From assembly GCA_032622095.1 (NCBI GenBank), contig CP136061.1, forward strand, positions 116,260,754 through 116,324,753: 64,000 nucleotides of DNA, given 5' to 3'. The position numbers and the translations under genes were made by a program. Below the pieces are notes generated by a model. It worked only from the letters and a program-made list of their open reading frames with translations. It was not told the DNA's origin and made no database searches. This DNA comes from Siphonodentalium dalli (lineage: Eukaryota; Mollusca; Scaphopoda; Gadilida; Siphonodentaliidae). Positions 22,201-37,400 of this stretch are shown piece by piece. Every line of letters begins with the position of its first letter. The first letter of the stretch is position 1.

Positions 22201-24065
22201 ATATGTCTTATAGAGTGATAAAGCTAATTAAGCTAAATCCATAGTCAGAAAGATGCACCATAGCTGTTTTTATTATGTTTTTTGTTAGTTGCATATTAAA
22301 AATTCATGGGATCATTTAGATGGGAGAAAAGGGTTAATATTTCCCATTTAAAAAATCAATACATGAACCACTGTACAAGTGAGGGATGTATAGACTTGGA
22401 TATAAAATTATTGATAATGATTGGATATAAAATATTTTAATGCTGAATTTTTAGATAGCTAGAGGTATATGTACTAGTATGAGATTGGTCAGATTGAAAA
22501 TAAGATTCATTACATTGGATAGCATACTGTATGACCATGGATTGGAATGGGTAGGGTTAATTTTCTTCTAAGCTGAACATTGGAAAGATGTAATTTATGT
22601 AACAGCGGAAATATAATTTATGGTTAATTTTATCAAACCAATCGATCCCAAAATCTAAACAAGTGAAGAATGCATCAACATGGATGCAATTATATATAGT
22701 GATCATGTAAAGTATATCTAGTTACTAGTATCACATTGTGTCAACAGGATTGGTGGAGATGTTAATATTTTTAAGCAAATCAACCATATGACTCTCAATA
22801 TGCAGGTTAGGGGTGTGTTATCATAAACTATGCCAAGAACTATAAATAAAATAAATGGAAATATTTGAGTTATGAAATCGGATAGAATAGGGTTAATCTT
22901 ATCCAAACTAATGAACTGATAAACACAAAAAAGTCTATAAAAAGCATGTCATTGGATTTAGCAAAACCCACACAACAAGCCAGTCCCTAATGTCATGAAG
23001 ACTATATAGACAGCAGACCTCTGGCCATCACTGTCATATTCATTTTATTTATGCAGTAGAGTGAGGCTTGAGATCAGATTATAGGAATGTGAGACTTAAA
23101 TAAACAAACACTGCACACAGCCCAGATGCTGTGACAAGCTTCTCCAGAGATGAGCTCAATTATTCACTTAGTGTTATTTGTCTGTCTCCAACTAGCATTG
23201 GCTAAGGAGAACCCCTAAACACTCTGTGAGCCATGGTATTTATCTAATGTGAAGCTAAAGAGAAACTCATTTCCAATAAGACACTGGCTGTGTAATAAGA
23301 TCTCCTCTGCTAAGCTGACTGCCTGCAGGCATTAATTAGATTATAAGCTACTTGAATTTTAAATGGCCATAACTCTGTTAAAATATACCAGATCAAACTC
23401 AAATTTGAACCTGATCTGTATTTTGGGGTGAGGACCATATGTACCAAATTTGGTGCTGATCAGAAGAAAAATATTTAAGTTAACACAGCTTGGATTAAGT
23501 CTATTTAAAAACAAGAGCAGAAAGGGTTAACTAAACGATACCAAAAACCATACAGATAAAGAACGTGCTAAGAAAAACCTAGGTAAGAAATATGAGGCAT
23601 ATCAGAAGAAAATTGTTTGACTTAGATGCATCAGATAGCATTTGTGTGCAGGGTTAATTTTTTCCAAACCGATCAACCGATCGATACCAAAAACTATACA
23701 GGTGAGGGGTGTGTCATTATAAACCTACATATCAAATATGAAAACAATCGGACAAAAAGTACTTTGGTTACAGCATCGGATGGCTCATGCCTATGTGCGG
23801 ATGCAAAGTGTTAATAATTTCTAAACCGATCAACTGATCGATACCAAAAACTATACAGGTGAGGAGTGTGTTATCATAAACATGCACATAAAATTTTAAC
23901 ACGATCCGATAAAAAATATTCAAGTAATTGAATCGGAAAGCAAGTGTCTACGGACAGACGGACAGACGGACAGACGGACGGACGGACAGACAGACAGACG
24001 GACGGACGAACGACGGATGGTTGATCCGGACGTCGGCATTATGTGTACCATACATGGTATGGGTA
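22200..24065. repeat. degenerate tandem-unit repeat with (GACGGACA) tail, family D
   Basis: Loose repetition of AGGGTTAATTTTTTCCAAAC, CGATCGATACCAAAAACTAT, ACAGGTGAGGNGTGTGTTAT and AATATTCAAGTAATTGAATC-like blocks, clearest from 23500 on. It ends in a GACGGACAGACGGACAGACG run (23950-24012). A small hairpin around TGTACCATACATGGTATGGG follows. It resembles families B and C in plan. Confidence 0.55.
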
Positions 24066-24242
24066 CACATAAAAAAATGACCCGTTTTATGTAAATATCC
24101 TTTCCCCCATGTGGTTCATCAGCATACCAGAAATAATTAAAATATGAATACTTCGTTGGCAGGGGGATAATAAAAAGCTTCCTTCTCTCATACAATATTC
24201 CATATGTAATAATTGCTTGAGAACACAGGTATTTATTTTTAC

Positions 24243-24437
24243 CCCCCCCCCCCCCCCCCCATGACTGGAGCTTCCTGAAATTTAGTGAAAACCCTGTGCC
24301 AATGCATTCTTTTGTATAACAATATTTACCCTGACCTTGTAAGCCATTGCACACGGTTCCCTATGGGAGACTCGCATATATAAGAGAAAGAACTGGCACA
24401 GGATCTTTAACGCAGCACAGCTCCCATCATAAAAGGG
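24243..24437. mobile_element. family G hairpin MITE next to VEZT 3' end
   Basis: A C run (24243-24260) leads into CATGACTGGAGCTTCCTGAA. The hairpin CCAATGCATTCTTTTGTATA with GCATATATAAGAGAA follows, ending AAAAGGG before TTAA at 24438. Complete family members start TTAA|CCCTTTCATGAC. Confidence 0.6.
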
Positions 24438-24491
24438 TTAATTGGCCTGTCTTCATTGAGGGTTTGATCCTCTACCACAAAGGTTCAAAGG

Positions 24492-25451
24492 TCATATCAA
24501 AACATCATCACCCGTGTCCTCTTCTTCACTGCTGTCACCGAATGTCTCCACATTCAACGATAAGTTCTGAGATTTGGCCACCGCCATTGCAGCAACTCCA
24601 GCAGTGAACCCGAAGCTTAGTCCATGCTGTGCAGATAACTTCTCTCGCAGATGTTGAGCGAAGTTTGAATTATCATTGGACATAACACTATTCTTATTAA
24701 CAGTAGGCATCTCTGGTTGCAAAATAATACGGTCGGAAGATATTTCATTGCCATATTCCTGTTCTGATTTATTATCGACATGAAAACCTTCTCCATGTGA
24801 GAAATCTGTTGGAGTTTCTCTGCCGGCGTGATCATTACATGAGGAAGAAGTATGAGAAATTTCATTGAAACTATGATCCTGGTCCATGTTGTTACAGTCT
24901 CCGATATGCTTAGGCATTTCAATTTTCTTCTTTGACGAAACTGATGAGTTCAGATCAACAATCTGTTTATCATCACGTCTGTCCACATTTATAACATGCA
25001 AAAACTCATCACTTGCTACAACGTTCGCATTATCACAGGAATTAATATTTTCACCACCACTCTCTGTTGTTTCGCTTGAATTTGCTTGAACATTTAACAC
25101 ATTATTACATTCGATGTCGTGATCACTATCTCTGATCGGATATTCATTTGTGCTATCGAATCCAACATCAGAACTTCTCCCTCTGCGCTTATACGTAGTA
25201 TCCACATCATCAGCATTATTACACATACAGCTATTAACGTTATGCTGCATATTACTCCTGACACTATCCTCCAAGTCACTGCAACTATGTTTTGTATTAC
25301 TAGAAATGTCCGTCCTAACTTGACTATCAGATTTGGACATATTAAGAAGTCTTTCTTCAAGTTTTTCACGTTCTACAGCTCTCACATGTATGACTGATTT
25401 GAGTTCGGACAGCAGACGAAGGGCTTCCTCCTTTTCTTTCTTCCTTTTAGC
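24492..25451 (-). CDS. VEZT: VEZT terminal exon
   Basis: Acceptor CATCTTTCAG, then AKRKKEKEEALRLLSELKSV, a charged helix that has a counterpart in vertebrate vezatin. A long low-complexity Ser/Asn/Asp linker (about residues 25-265 of the exon) and the conserved C-terminal block LSFGFTAGVAAMAVA follow. It stops with TGA (complement at 24492-24494) after an acidic tail EEEDTGDDVLI. Confidence 0.92.
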   Translation of the reverse strand, partial: AKRKKEKEEALRLLSELKSVIHVRAVEREKLEERLLNMSKSDSQVRTDISSNTKHSCSDLEDSVRSNMQHNVNSCMCNNADDVDTTYKRRGRSSDVGFDSTNEYPIRDSDHDIECNNVLNVQANSSETTESGGENINSCDNANVVASDEFLHVINVDRRDDKQIVDLNSSVSSKKKIEMPKHIGDCNNMDQDHSFNEISHTSSSCNDHAGRETPTDFSHGEGFHVDNKSEQEYGNEISSDRIILQPEMPTVNKNSVMSNDNSNFAQHLREKLSAQHGLSFGFTAGVAAMAVAKSQNLSLNVETFGDSSEEEDTGDDVLI

Positions 25452-28400
25452 CTGAAAGATGGAGTTTTGGGTAAAGCATACAACATATTAGCAAAACCTG
25501 ATATAAATCCAAAAGACATTGTAATTTTCATGTGTTAATGTATCATCTGTAGGGAGCGGATGTCTATGTAAGTTTTACATAACTTGTCCTTCAATCCCGT
25601 ATATGTAATATATTATTTATACATAATTATAATTAAAAAGATGTTTAAATACTTTAATATTTCTTGGTAAAAACATAATTATTTTTTTAGCTTGATCAAG
25701 ATTGGGTAGGATGATGAAAAAATCCTGAATTGAGTGTATAGTATATCAATCCCTATGGGAGACTTGTGTATATAAGAGAATGCATTGGCATAGGGTTTTA
25801 ACAAAATTTCAGGAAGCTCCAGCCATGGAAGGGTTTTTGCAATGAAAACTTTTCTCATCCCTTTGAGATAACTGAATTTCAATGCAGAAAAGAAAATTAA
25901 GCCATAAAATTAGCTAAAAAAAAAAAAAAATTGAAATAGTTTCGAGGGTATATAATAAGAAATATGAATTGAAGATCAATGTCTGGAAAAGCTTCTATCA
26001 ATTAATATTGATTATATTCCAATATTTTATTATAAAATGAGATGATTTATAAATGGGACTGTTTATTGTTCCATTTTTAGAACAGCGATAGAGATCATTA
26101 GGGTGTTCCCAAAGCTATGTTCCGAGCGTCAATTGTCCCAGATTGATTGTTTGTATTGTTTTGTTACATAGTTATAAGCGATAATATGTCTTGTTAACGT
26201 TTATTTGTGACAAAATTACACAATAAAAATTCTGGTCTCTGTTAACAATAACCAGTATTGTTCGTTAGTTAAACAACGACACATTTTTAGACCAGAAAAT
26301 ATTCGAAATATAATAAATATTAATCGATAGAAGCATTTCCGGACAGGGGTCTTCGATTCATATCTAATATGTTATACCCCGGTAACTATATAACACATGT
26401 TTACAAAGAGATAGACCATATTTAAGCATACATACCGACCCTAATTTTCTCTGACATGTAACCCCAACCAGACATTTAATAAAGCAATTTTCAATACAAG
26501 AATTGAAGTGCAGTTTACCTTTTCTTCGGCAGAAAGAGGTGCATCCCACCCACCACTGAAGTCAACAGCTTCTTCATGATCAGTGTATGCCTCAAATACC
26601 TGTTCACAAAGAGCAGAAAACATTTTATAAATATAAGAACAAAGGAAAAATGTCAAGGTATCGTTACACTAATGGGGCTCGGTCATCGTGAAAAATTGCA
26701 GGCCTACATGTACAACAGTTGTGTCAAATTTCACAATGAATAGTGGATATTTACATTCATGAAAATGAATTGCTACATGACAATATGTCACATGACCACA
26801 AAACAAGAAAAAGAGTGAATATAGTAGATCATGCCATGAATTTCAACTCGCAGAGATAATATTCCACGTATTCAAAACCTGGGAACTTTTTGATGTTCTG
26901 ACCAGTTCTGACGGGGAATTGATAACATTGAAAAAACAACAGAGGTAATATATTTCTTTGTGAATACTTGTTCCTTAATAATCTATTTCACAGATCGAGA
27001 ATGTCAGATTTTTGTGAATATAGTATCAGTTATTCATGATGTGGGTGATACAGACTTGTGACACCTGCAATAAGTTAACACCAGAACTGAATAGATGAAT
27101 TTATTCATGAATCATAGGTAAGGAGCAGGCCTGGACATTTGGAGAATGACCCCAGAGGGTGCATTTAGTGATGCTACCCCACACGTTGGGCTCGCATCAC
27201 TAAATTCACCCTTTGGGACCTCATTCTGCTTAGGCCTCATCTTCTCCGGAAAGTATCTTTATTATCAAGTTAAGCTTCTTTAGGCCCAAAAAAAACAAGG
27301 TTTTGGTTCTCAGGCCCCGCCGCATTGAATAAAAAGGGCCGCATTAGGCCTTTTTATTGCGATGCCTGATGTTATGACAAAAAAACTTACGAAAAAATTT
27401 ATTTGAAAAAAAAATAAAATTGCATTGAGCTCTAACATGTAATGTGTTAAAAGTGACTTGCAGGCTTACAACATGAAGTAGATGACTACAATTAAGAAAA
27501 TGATTAGCTGATCCTCATGCTCTTCTTACAATTAGTCATTGTGAACTGACTTACACTAATTGTAACTTTATACAATTGAAAGGCACAGTACTAAATTCAG
27601 GATCACATATTGGAATGGAGAGGTATCAGTTTTTAGACAACAATAACAGTAGTCAATGTCAGGGGGATTATATAATGTTAGGTAATCCCAGTCATACACT
27701 GGTAGTACAATGTCATTTTTATGTAAGACTAAATGAGTTTATATGCATAACAGTTCCCTCTACATTTCTGGTTATTACTAGACAGAGGAAGGTATCTTTG
27801 TCCATGCTTACTATGCGCAGAAAAAAATTAAAAATAAACCCTCCTTCCCTCATTGATTTGAAGAAAAAAATTGCCCGAGAACCAAAACACTTTGTTTTTT
27901 TGGCCTTAGAAAGATTCTTTATATTTTTTAAATTAGTTTCTCTTATCCCCAAATTGGCAGATGAAACAATGCATAATAGAGGTGCACATCAATATCTGGG
28001 AACTTAAGTCTGTGTCTAGGTCTTCCATAGCAGATGAAGCTATGCAGAACGAGGTCCACAGAAGGGGAATCTTGTGATACTAGACCGCTGTGCAAAGTAG
28101 CCTCTTTAAACTCACCCTCTGGGGACCTCATTCTGCAAATGTTCGGCACCATATTTTGAGGTCTGGTAAGAAGCTACGAACCTGATCTATTATCACAGGA
28201 TCTCCAATTTCAAACAGATGGATAGGGGCTTTCTTCTCACTCACAGCTGCAGCAACGTGCTTGGTGTCAGGCTGCGTTTTTTGGTCTGTGAACAAAATTG
28301 AAATTCTAAATATCATTTAATTAATAGCAACAAGAAAACCCACATTTCAAAGTTAAAAAATGTCTGTAATAAATATTGGCAGACAAAATCTAAAATAAAA

Positions 28401-31400
28401 ATCGACCGGCATCTTATGGTTGTAAATCTGCATACAGAATGTCATTTCTTTCAATTAACATTAACTAAAGTTATCATCTGGAAACCAAGAAAACCCGAAT
28501 GTCTTGTAGAATAAGGTCTGTAACTGGTAAAACCCAAAATCGAACTTGGCCCATATTTTATAGTTGTATACCTGCATAACGAATTTCATTCCATTCACTT
28601 AACATAATCTAAAGTTATCAACCGGAAACAAAATTTGAGTCCATTCTTAAATGATCTTAAAGATTTCAAATGGTTTCACTATCAAACCAAGTTTCGGTAC
28701 CGGTAACTCTGAAATTGATCTTAACATAAGAATCTTAAGAAATTTCAACACATACTTTAATAAGGAAATATATCTCTCAAAGTTGATTATAAACTATATT
28801 TATTCCTTTGGTAAAATTCCTTTCCGAAACCCAGAAACATGAAATTCAAGTTAACTAAAATTCCTTTTTTCTCTTATATTACTGGAAGTGGCAAATTTAA
28901 ATTATACATACTGATTTCTCTGGTGTTTTTATTTGTTTTCTATTTTCTGTTTTTTTATAATAAATTAGAAATTTAGTACTTGATAGATAAAATTTTAGCT
29001 GTTGTCAGTTAGGTATTTTAACTATGATTCAACTTATTTTAATTTGCATAAAATTGATATGCTACCCTGTGCTATGTATGTTTTAATTTATATATGTATT
29101 TGTTTTACAGTCGGTCAAGCTCTTCAGAGCGTGTGTTTGTAATATGTTTAAATACCTCCGACTTTTAAATAAAATTTATCTTATCTTATCTTATACAAAT
29201 TTAAACAAGCGCCATAATTCTAGTAAAAATTTGCGACCCCAAAATGAACATGACCTGTATTTTGTGGTAGTGAACCATCACACCCTAATGTCATTCCATT
29301 TAGCTTACTTAAACTAAAGTTTTCATCAGGAAAAGAAATATGAACAGACGGATAGGTGGACAGACAAAAATATAAAATGTCCCATGAGTAACATGAGACT
29401 CATTTTAACAATATGGCTTAAAGTGATGTGAAACACTCCTGCAGGGTGATAAAATAGAAATGGAGAATAATCTTGTTGAAAGTAGTTATTTTTACGAATA
29501 TTAATCCAAATTGACAACACACACGTCCTTCTTATATATTAACTAGCAGGGTTACCCGGCGTTGCCCAGGTTAAAGTGATGATAACATCACAAAACATGA
29601 TTCTTACAACGTAATATAAGTAGTAGCTCGCCTTGTCGGATCGGAGCGATTGTCATTTTGTTTATCACGATTAATCCGTCCCACTAATAAAGAACTATTT
29701 ATTTAGTTACAACTGCATATACTTCAGAAGTTATAACATGAACATCATAACACATTAGTTCGCAAAAATAAAAGACGACAATTGGGTTTTACATAGAGAT
29801 GTATCAATCATTCTAGTGGGTTTGACTAAGATTTTGAGGACACCTGGTTATCATATCTCCATAAGATACAGATGTTTTAAATAAATGTCCAGGTGCTCCT
29901 CTGTTCATTGTGCTATATACTGGCTAATTGTTCTCAGTTTAAAAGAAATGTTGCTATGCAAGTATATAAGCTACATGTATATGTGCCGACACAGAGCGAG
30001 ATTTTGAGTTGTTTATGTTAGGCGATGAGTCTGTTCTAAAACATGAAAGATATCCTCTGTATATTGGGCAGATATAATCTTGTCAGATGTCCATATTGGA
30101 GGATCCTGAAAAGTCATGTGCCACTGACTCAGTTTTCTTTTATCTCAGAAGAAATTATATTGACGGCACACTGTGACCACTATTGTTGAACAGGCCTTCT
30201 ATACATTTCCATATCTCTTGTAACTTTTTTGTGGAAACTATATTGAATGGGGCACTCAATTGTGTTATAACATTAACATGAGCTATTCTAATATTTTAAC
30301 ATCCACCATTATCTTCCTCGTAAAAACGTTACCACTGTTAGAACGCCTTGGTGCCATCTCGATTGTACCCCGTGAAGAACACATAGAGACAGACATATAT
30401 TTGCAAATATATCTAGGCACCAAATGTGACATTTTTAACTCGCACGATTTGATTCCTCGTATCATATGAGAAGAACGTGTATGAATTTGATGCTAATTGG
30501 CACTAAACATATTTCTATCAGTTGTGGTGACCCGCCCATCCCTATTTCGGACTCAAGCGGTGCCACATTTGACATTATTAAACCACAAACTTAGACTCAG
30601 TATGGAGATGGATATATATAAAATTGTTGAAAACTGGCGAGTATACAAATTCGTATCAAATTTAGGGCCCCCATATCTCTCACCCAAACGGCACCAATTT
30701 GGCATATTTAAACCACACGGTTAGATTCCTCGTATCACGGAGAAGAATATGTATCAGTCTGGTGGAAATCGACCCTAAACATATTGTTTATCCATTTATA
30801 ATTATGTGTCTCCCTCTCACCCTCTGTGGACCCCTGTCCCGAATGGCACCACTTTTGACATCTTTAAACCACACAATTAGACTCCTGATCAGACCTGTTA
30901 ACCCTCCCGGATTGTGCGGGAGACTCCCGGATTTGAGCACGATCTCCCGCACTCCCGGACAGGCATGACAATCTCCCGGATTCAGCTGCTGTAGAAAGTC
31001 ACAAAGAATAATCTCTTTATTTGATATATTTGACCAGTAGACAGGCTATCAACACATCCCTGGTATCCGACTGCGACATCATTGCGGCAATTAACACCCA
31101 TGATTAATCTGGTGTCGTAATATCAACATTGTTCTCACAGCAGGGGCACCGGACAATAAAACAACAAACACCTTCTAAGATCTATTGAACGGGATCACCA
31201 GACTGAACAAAGGTGACCTGTTCTCAATTAGCAACCCACTAGAGATAAGCCCTAAGGAAACTACCATTAAAGTTTATTGGTCTGATAAAATTCAAAAGAA
31301 GCACATGTTCTAGCTTTTAAGTTTAGGAATCCGTTTCTGAGTTGTACTTTTTAATGTGACATTTGAAATCTCGCGAGAAATAAATGAAATCGAAAGTAGT

Positions 31401-34400
31401 TTACTGTTGAATATACGTTCCCCGGTAGCCTACGATATTTTCTCTTTTAATGAGACAATAAAAGTAAAATCTACACAGTAAATGTTTTCCTTAAGAATAC
31501 TTGTTAATTTGCCATAAAACTTGCATGTTTCTGTGTGATAGCTGATCATATATTTTTTTATTTTTGTTGTAAAAATTATGAAAATGCAAAAGGAATCTGA
31601 AGGAATAAATTTTTTTTAAATCTCCCGGATGATGACCACAATCTCACGGAAAGTCGTGACCAATCTCCCGGAAAATATTTTGTGAGGTTAACAGGTCTGC
31701 TCCTGATATCATGGAGATAAATATTTATAAGTTTGGTGCTAATCGGCGACTAAACAATTTTAAAATCAAATTTAGTCCCCACCCCCACCTCACACCATCT
31801 CTCACACAAACATCACAAATATAGTGTCTTTAAATCACATAATTTGATTCCTCGTATCATGGATAATAATGTGTATCAATTTGGTGGAAATTGGCGCTAA
31901 AATGATTGTGCATCAATTATGGTGCCCCTCTCCTTTTCAGTGCACCCCTGACTCGAATGACGCCACTTTTGACAGTTATTAGACTCCTCATACCATGTGG
32001 ATGAGTTTGTATAAGTTTGGTAGCAAACATCCAAACGACACCAATTTGGCGTCTTTAAATCACACAATTAGATTCCTTGTATCATGGAGAAGAATGTGTA
32101 TTAATTTGGTGGAAATCGGCGCTAAAATGATATTTAAAAAAATATAATATATATTTCCTTAAAGAAAGCCTGAACACTGAACTATATGGATATATGTCCT
32201 GCGTTTGTAAACCATAGTAGAAAAGGGGTTAACTTTTTGTGGTCGCCTACGATCTCTCACGGTCTTCAGTGGCTTGCTCGGAATCAGTCACGCATGCACA
32301 GTCCCAATATAACCGATTGAATCTCGTCAGTTTATTTTCAACTCAATCAGGAGATTGGCGAGTTGCGGGGTTGGGAATGGCACCGCCATGGGAGGGCCCT
32401 ATGATAGTTCAGTGTTCAGGCTTTCTTTAAGGAAATATATATTATATTTTAAAAAATATCATATTTCCGCTAAAGGAAGCCGTTCACACTGAACTATATG
32501 GATTAGTATGCAAGCCCAGGAGGAGGCACGAGCAATAAAGTTAATAGCCAAATTTTGGAGGGAATGCACTCTTCTAAACAGATTGTACCTAAATATGAAC
32601 TCTTTAATGAATCTGTTATGATTAGTTACGTGAAATAACTCATATAATTAGAGTGCTATATTGCTCAAACATGTACCTCCCCCCCTTGTTTTTGGAAGCA
32701 ACATCCCAGGTGGTGCCATTCAACTCAGAATTGCGAGCGAACCGAGCAATTCTCTGTTCTTCATCCGTCAGTTCTAAGAATCCAGCCGATTTGAGATGCG
32801 AGGAGACTAACTCCCTCTCCGCCTTAGCGACATAACGACCTGCAATGGAGGAGGCCCACTCCAAAGATGGCAAGACAACCCACATTAAGAGTTAACTAAC
32901 TGCTGTTCACCAATGCAAATGGCAGATAACCTGATGCCCAATCTGTGGCACAGGGATCAAATGGAGAGCCCATTAGCCCAAATGGATTAGACAACTATAA
33001 GCGAGTCAAGCCATCGGATCAGAGGGAGCCCCCACCATCGCATGCTGCAGGTGGTCATGCCCAAGCTAATATCCTGGCCAAGCTGGAGGGTGGGGAGAGG
33101 TCATTTTTCTCCGATCCCTTCATGGAGGAGTGGCAGGCAAGGCCGCATTTTGTCGTTAAGACGAGCGTGACCAGGGGGACGCGGCGCTTTACCTCATGGG
33201 TACGGCCCCTGCCCTACGCTTAAGCTGCCGGTATCAATTTGTAGGCACGTGATTTGGCAGCTTTAGCGCCCAGAACCGCTGGCGTCTGGTGGGGGACAAA
33301 TGTCCTGGAGGTCCCAAGTACCCCGTCTACTCCACCAGACGTTTCCCCACAGACTGATTGGCCGCGAATGCGTAATCGGGGGAGCGTGAACTGGTCCTGC
33401 CCTTAGAACAGTTATCACATGTTCACACGTCCCTGAGGTACCTATGTATCACAATATACACATTGCGTATATATATTTATAAAATGATATAATATATATA
33501 TCCGGGGGATATATATATTAAGTTTTCCTCATGAGACCATGTCAGAAGGCCCTTCCAAAGCTGCGCCCATCAATCTAATGGGCGGAGCCGGATCACAGCT
33601 CCCTGTCATGATCCAACATATCACTAAATATAGATATACAACCCCACACAGAACATGTCTCATGTCTCTGAGGTACCTACATGTATGTATCACAAGATAT
33701 CATTGCAGAAACCCGGTGACACAAATCTTTCGCATATATAGATATATAAAATGATATAATAGATATATCATGGTGATATATAAGTCATCATGAGATCATG
33801 TCAGAAGACCCTACTAAAGCTGCGCCCAACAATCCAATGGTCGGAGCCAGAGCAGAGATCCCTGGCACAATCCAATGTATCATTAAAGATATATATATAG
33901 CCCCTCAGAGAACATGACTAACAGCCATGAGCATCAGGAGCGCATGGCCGAACACCGCAGGTGACCAGAGCATCCAATGAGAAAGCAAACCGCTACCCTC
34001 AGGTGCCAAACAATAGTGTCGGTACGAGTATTAATTTTGGAGAAATTTCCCAACGAGCACCATCCTTTGGAATGGAGGCAGACAGCAAAATGTGCAATCA
34101 CAAGTATTATGTTCAGCCTAAATCCACACACATTACTATTATTAGGCCATCACGACCACTAGGCACCTGAGAGCAGTCCGCGTTCCCAGCGGAATACCCA
34201 CCGCGATCCGATTCTAAGAAATGAAGGTGCGCCTTCTACAACCGAAATCAGTTCAAATGATGTACAATGTAGTCAGATGATGAACACAGGTAAATTTTCA
34301 CGGTCACCATACGGAATATTCAGGTCTGAGCCTCTGCCCCCCCCAAACATGCAGCAGAACGACCTAGGTGTGTGATAGGTCAGTTAGTGTGAAGCATGCA

Positions 34401-37400
34401 GCAAACTAGGGGAAGACCCGCTCTAAAAATGGCTCCCCTAGGAAGGAAACGAATGAAATTATCATCCTCCTAGTAAAGGATACACATCCCTTTTATAATG
34501 TTGTTTTATTTTAATATGAAGAGCCAAAATAGAGAGGAACTCCCCCCACCTAAGTGGTCCTGCTTATGGCATGTTTAAGGAAGAGAGGACAAACCCAGCA
34601 TAGACCGAAATGCGCAGAGTTGGCAGCATGGTTTCAGGTCCTTACGATCGGGCATCTGGTGCCATGGGGATGGGATCCGCTCGTACGGGGTGGTCCCCTG
34701 CCTGCGTCTTAGGAAAGGTCGGTAATGCTGGTCAATGAGCTTCCTCGAAAGCTTAGCTGGACAGCGCAAACGTCTTTGCCTGTTTATTGTCTATGTGCCA
34801 GATAATCAAATTGATATGGGCAATAGAAGTATGAAGAGCCATGCTGATGGACTCTTGTCGGAAAGGCTATTGGCAGTGGTCGTGGGACACGTGACAATAT
34901 AAATGCTTTCCATGTAAATATGCTTCATTCGTGTGTGAAGTCTATTCGCCATATCAACGGTATGAAAGGTCGGGACACGTATATATTTGAAAATTCATTG
35001 AGACTCCAGCTAGTCCATGAATACCTTCAAAAAACCTACCATGCCCTTTATGAACAATGCATGCTGTATTGGATGTACAGCCTGTTCTTGTACCAAGCTC
35101 ACATTTGATATGGTTACTTGCCATAAATAATGTCTCCCCCACCTTCCTCGTCTTGGAATACCACTGCTATTATATCGTTATTCATTGGGGAACGTCATCC
35201 AGGCCACGGTCGCCAGTTATTGACAGTGGGCCAGTTAACTGGAGGGGTCAAGTCACCATGATTCTAAAGACTAAATACCTGTCAGGCTGGAATCATTCTC
35301 ATAATTGAATCAAGAAGGGGAAAGGTTTTTTAAACCAAAGTATCTTCAAATATATTTGTAGATAGTGAAACCATGATTAAACACCGTCAGAGCGACGATA
35401 AGCTTCTTGCCTTACTCTAGAGAATGCAAACATGAGCACCCATGATTTGTATTTTGTATCCCAATTAGAGCCATATTCAGAATCGTAGTAACCCAGCCCC
35501 CACCGCTTCTTTTTTGGTAAACCTGCACAGGAAGGAAAGCAATTATGTTTGTATTCCGAAGGAGACACCATTTAGTCGAGAAACAACCCACCAATTTTGA
35601 AAGGATGGGTTAATTTTGGATACAATTCAGAATAATAACTAAAATCTGGAATTGAGACAATAGTGAAACTGTCATCACGATTAATTTTAGCGTCATGCTT
35701 GCAATCATTAAATGCTAGCAGTTCAAAATTTGACAGTGAAGTTGAAGCACTGTACGACAATCGAATCATGTACTCAACAGAATTCTGACTCCTGTCAGAT
35801 GTCAATCCCTGTCTGCAATTAATGACACTAACGAATCTTAGTACCACGACAGTCGTTATTTTTCTGATATTGATAAACTGTAGTCAACTTCAAGCGTCGA
35901 CAAACACATCTAAATCATAGGAGACATGTGTGCCAGTATTGAAACAGAAAACACAAAGTATTTTGTGAAAGCATGTTGTTTTGATGAGTTCTAGTGACTC
36001 CAGTCGTGTTCTGTAACATGCACACACCTAGGTGTGTAATACTTCCAATGTTACCCGGCGTATATAAGGTTAATCTGGAAGTCAATACCCTACCATTAGG
36101 TCCATAAATTATGCGTGGGAAACTGACCCGAAATTGAATAGCCTGCGCTATTCTGTTGCGAGTAAGTGATTTCCTATAAAGATTGTATTAAATCTTAACC
36201 TGTTTGGACAGGCCAGTACGTGTACGGATAAGATTGGTACACGTGGTTGGGTGTGGCTTTCAGATTTCCATATATACTATTTCAGCCGGGGATTGAAAGA
36301 CTGGGCTCTCTCTTGTTTCTGAACGCACACTTGATACTAACGTGCAGCGTGAGAAGATGTTGTTGTATTATTCTCCGTGGCCGCCTGATGTGACTTTGTA
36401 AATATTTGTAATAATAAATCTCATCAATGTGTTCTAAGAATTGCCAACTTAATGCTAAGAACCTGGCACCAGCCCGAGAGTGCTACAGGTCGACGTGGTG
36501 CCGTGAGCTAGACATTTCTTGGAATTCTTGGAGATGGATGCCAGGTGGTCACGGGGAAATAGGAAGGTATGAGACAATTTTGCAATTATTTGGCTTGGTT
36601 CACAACTCTTTATAGGTAGATTTAACTATAGTTAAAATGGTTCCATCAATTTTCCCATATAAGGTATTCTTAGAAACTACTGTTGTATCAGTATGTTTAT
36701 TTCGAGTTGTTCTTGTTTCAATAATCGTTGCGTCGATTTGAAATAAAGAGTGGTTTTTATTTTCGAAATATTATTAGTTAATTGTTGCTGGTCTAAATTT
36801 TTGTGCAAATTGGCCGTAATTATTAAAATTGAAAAATGTTATCAGCTAGATGAAATGAATCACTGGGTAATGTGTCCAGAGCTATGGCATCCAAGAATTG
36901 GATGAGATTGGTTTTGACAATCTGCGCGAGAATGACTCCCAGTGAATTATTAAATTATGCAGGGAATTATGTTCAGGGAATTCACAGTTATAGTTTAATT
37001 TGTTGCGTCAATTTTTCTATATTAGGTATGCTTGGAAATCACTGTTATATCAGCGTTTTCTATGTCAAATTGTGGTTTCAAAAATCGTTGCGCCGATTTA
37101 AAATAAGGATTGTTTGTTTTCGAGGTATTATTAGTTACATGTACGCTGGTCTAAATTATTACACCTAATGCAGGTTATATAGGTATTAAAATTACTGATG
37201 AGTTTAGGATGTTGTCAAGTTAATCAGTATGAGTTTAGTGAGTTCTGGTTTTGAACGAATTGTGGGTTCAATTGTTGTTAAGGCTGTATGTCGGTCAATT
37301 GAGCGTATAATATTAGTTTTATTGTGCTCAGATTATCCATTTGAAAACATTAGTTATTTATGACAGTTTGTCAAGAGACTGGTTGAGTCCAGCGAGATAT

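Noticed and set aside
32945-33223. Thought of as a DIRS/Ngaro-type fragment because of its mixed GC content and inverted ends
   Set aside because: No reverse transcriptase or tyrosine recombinase motif could be read, so it is left unclassified.
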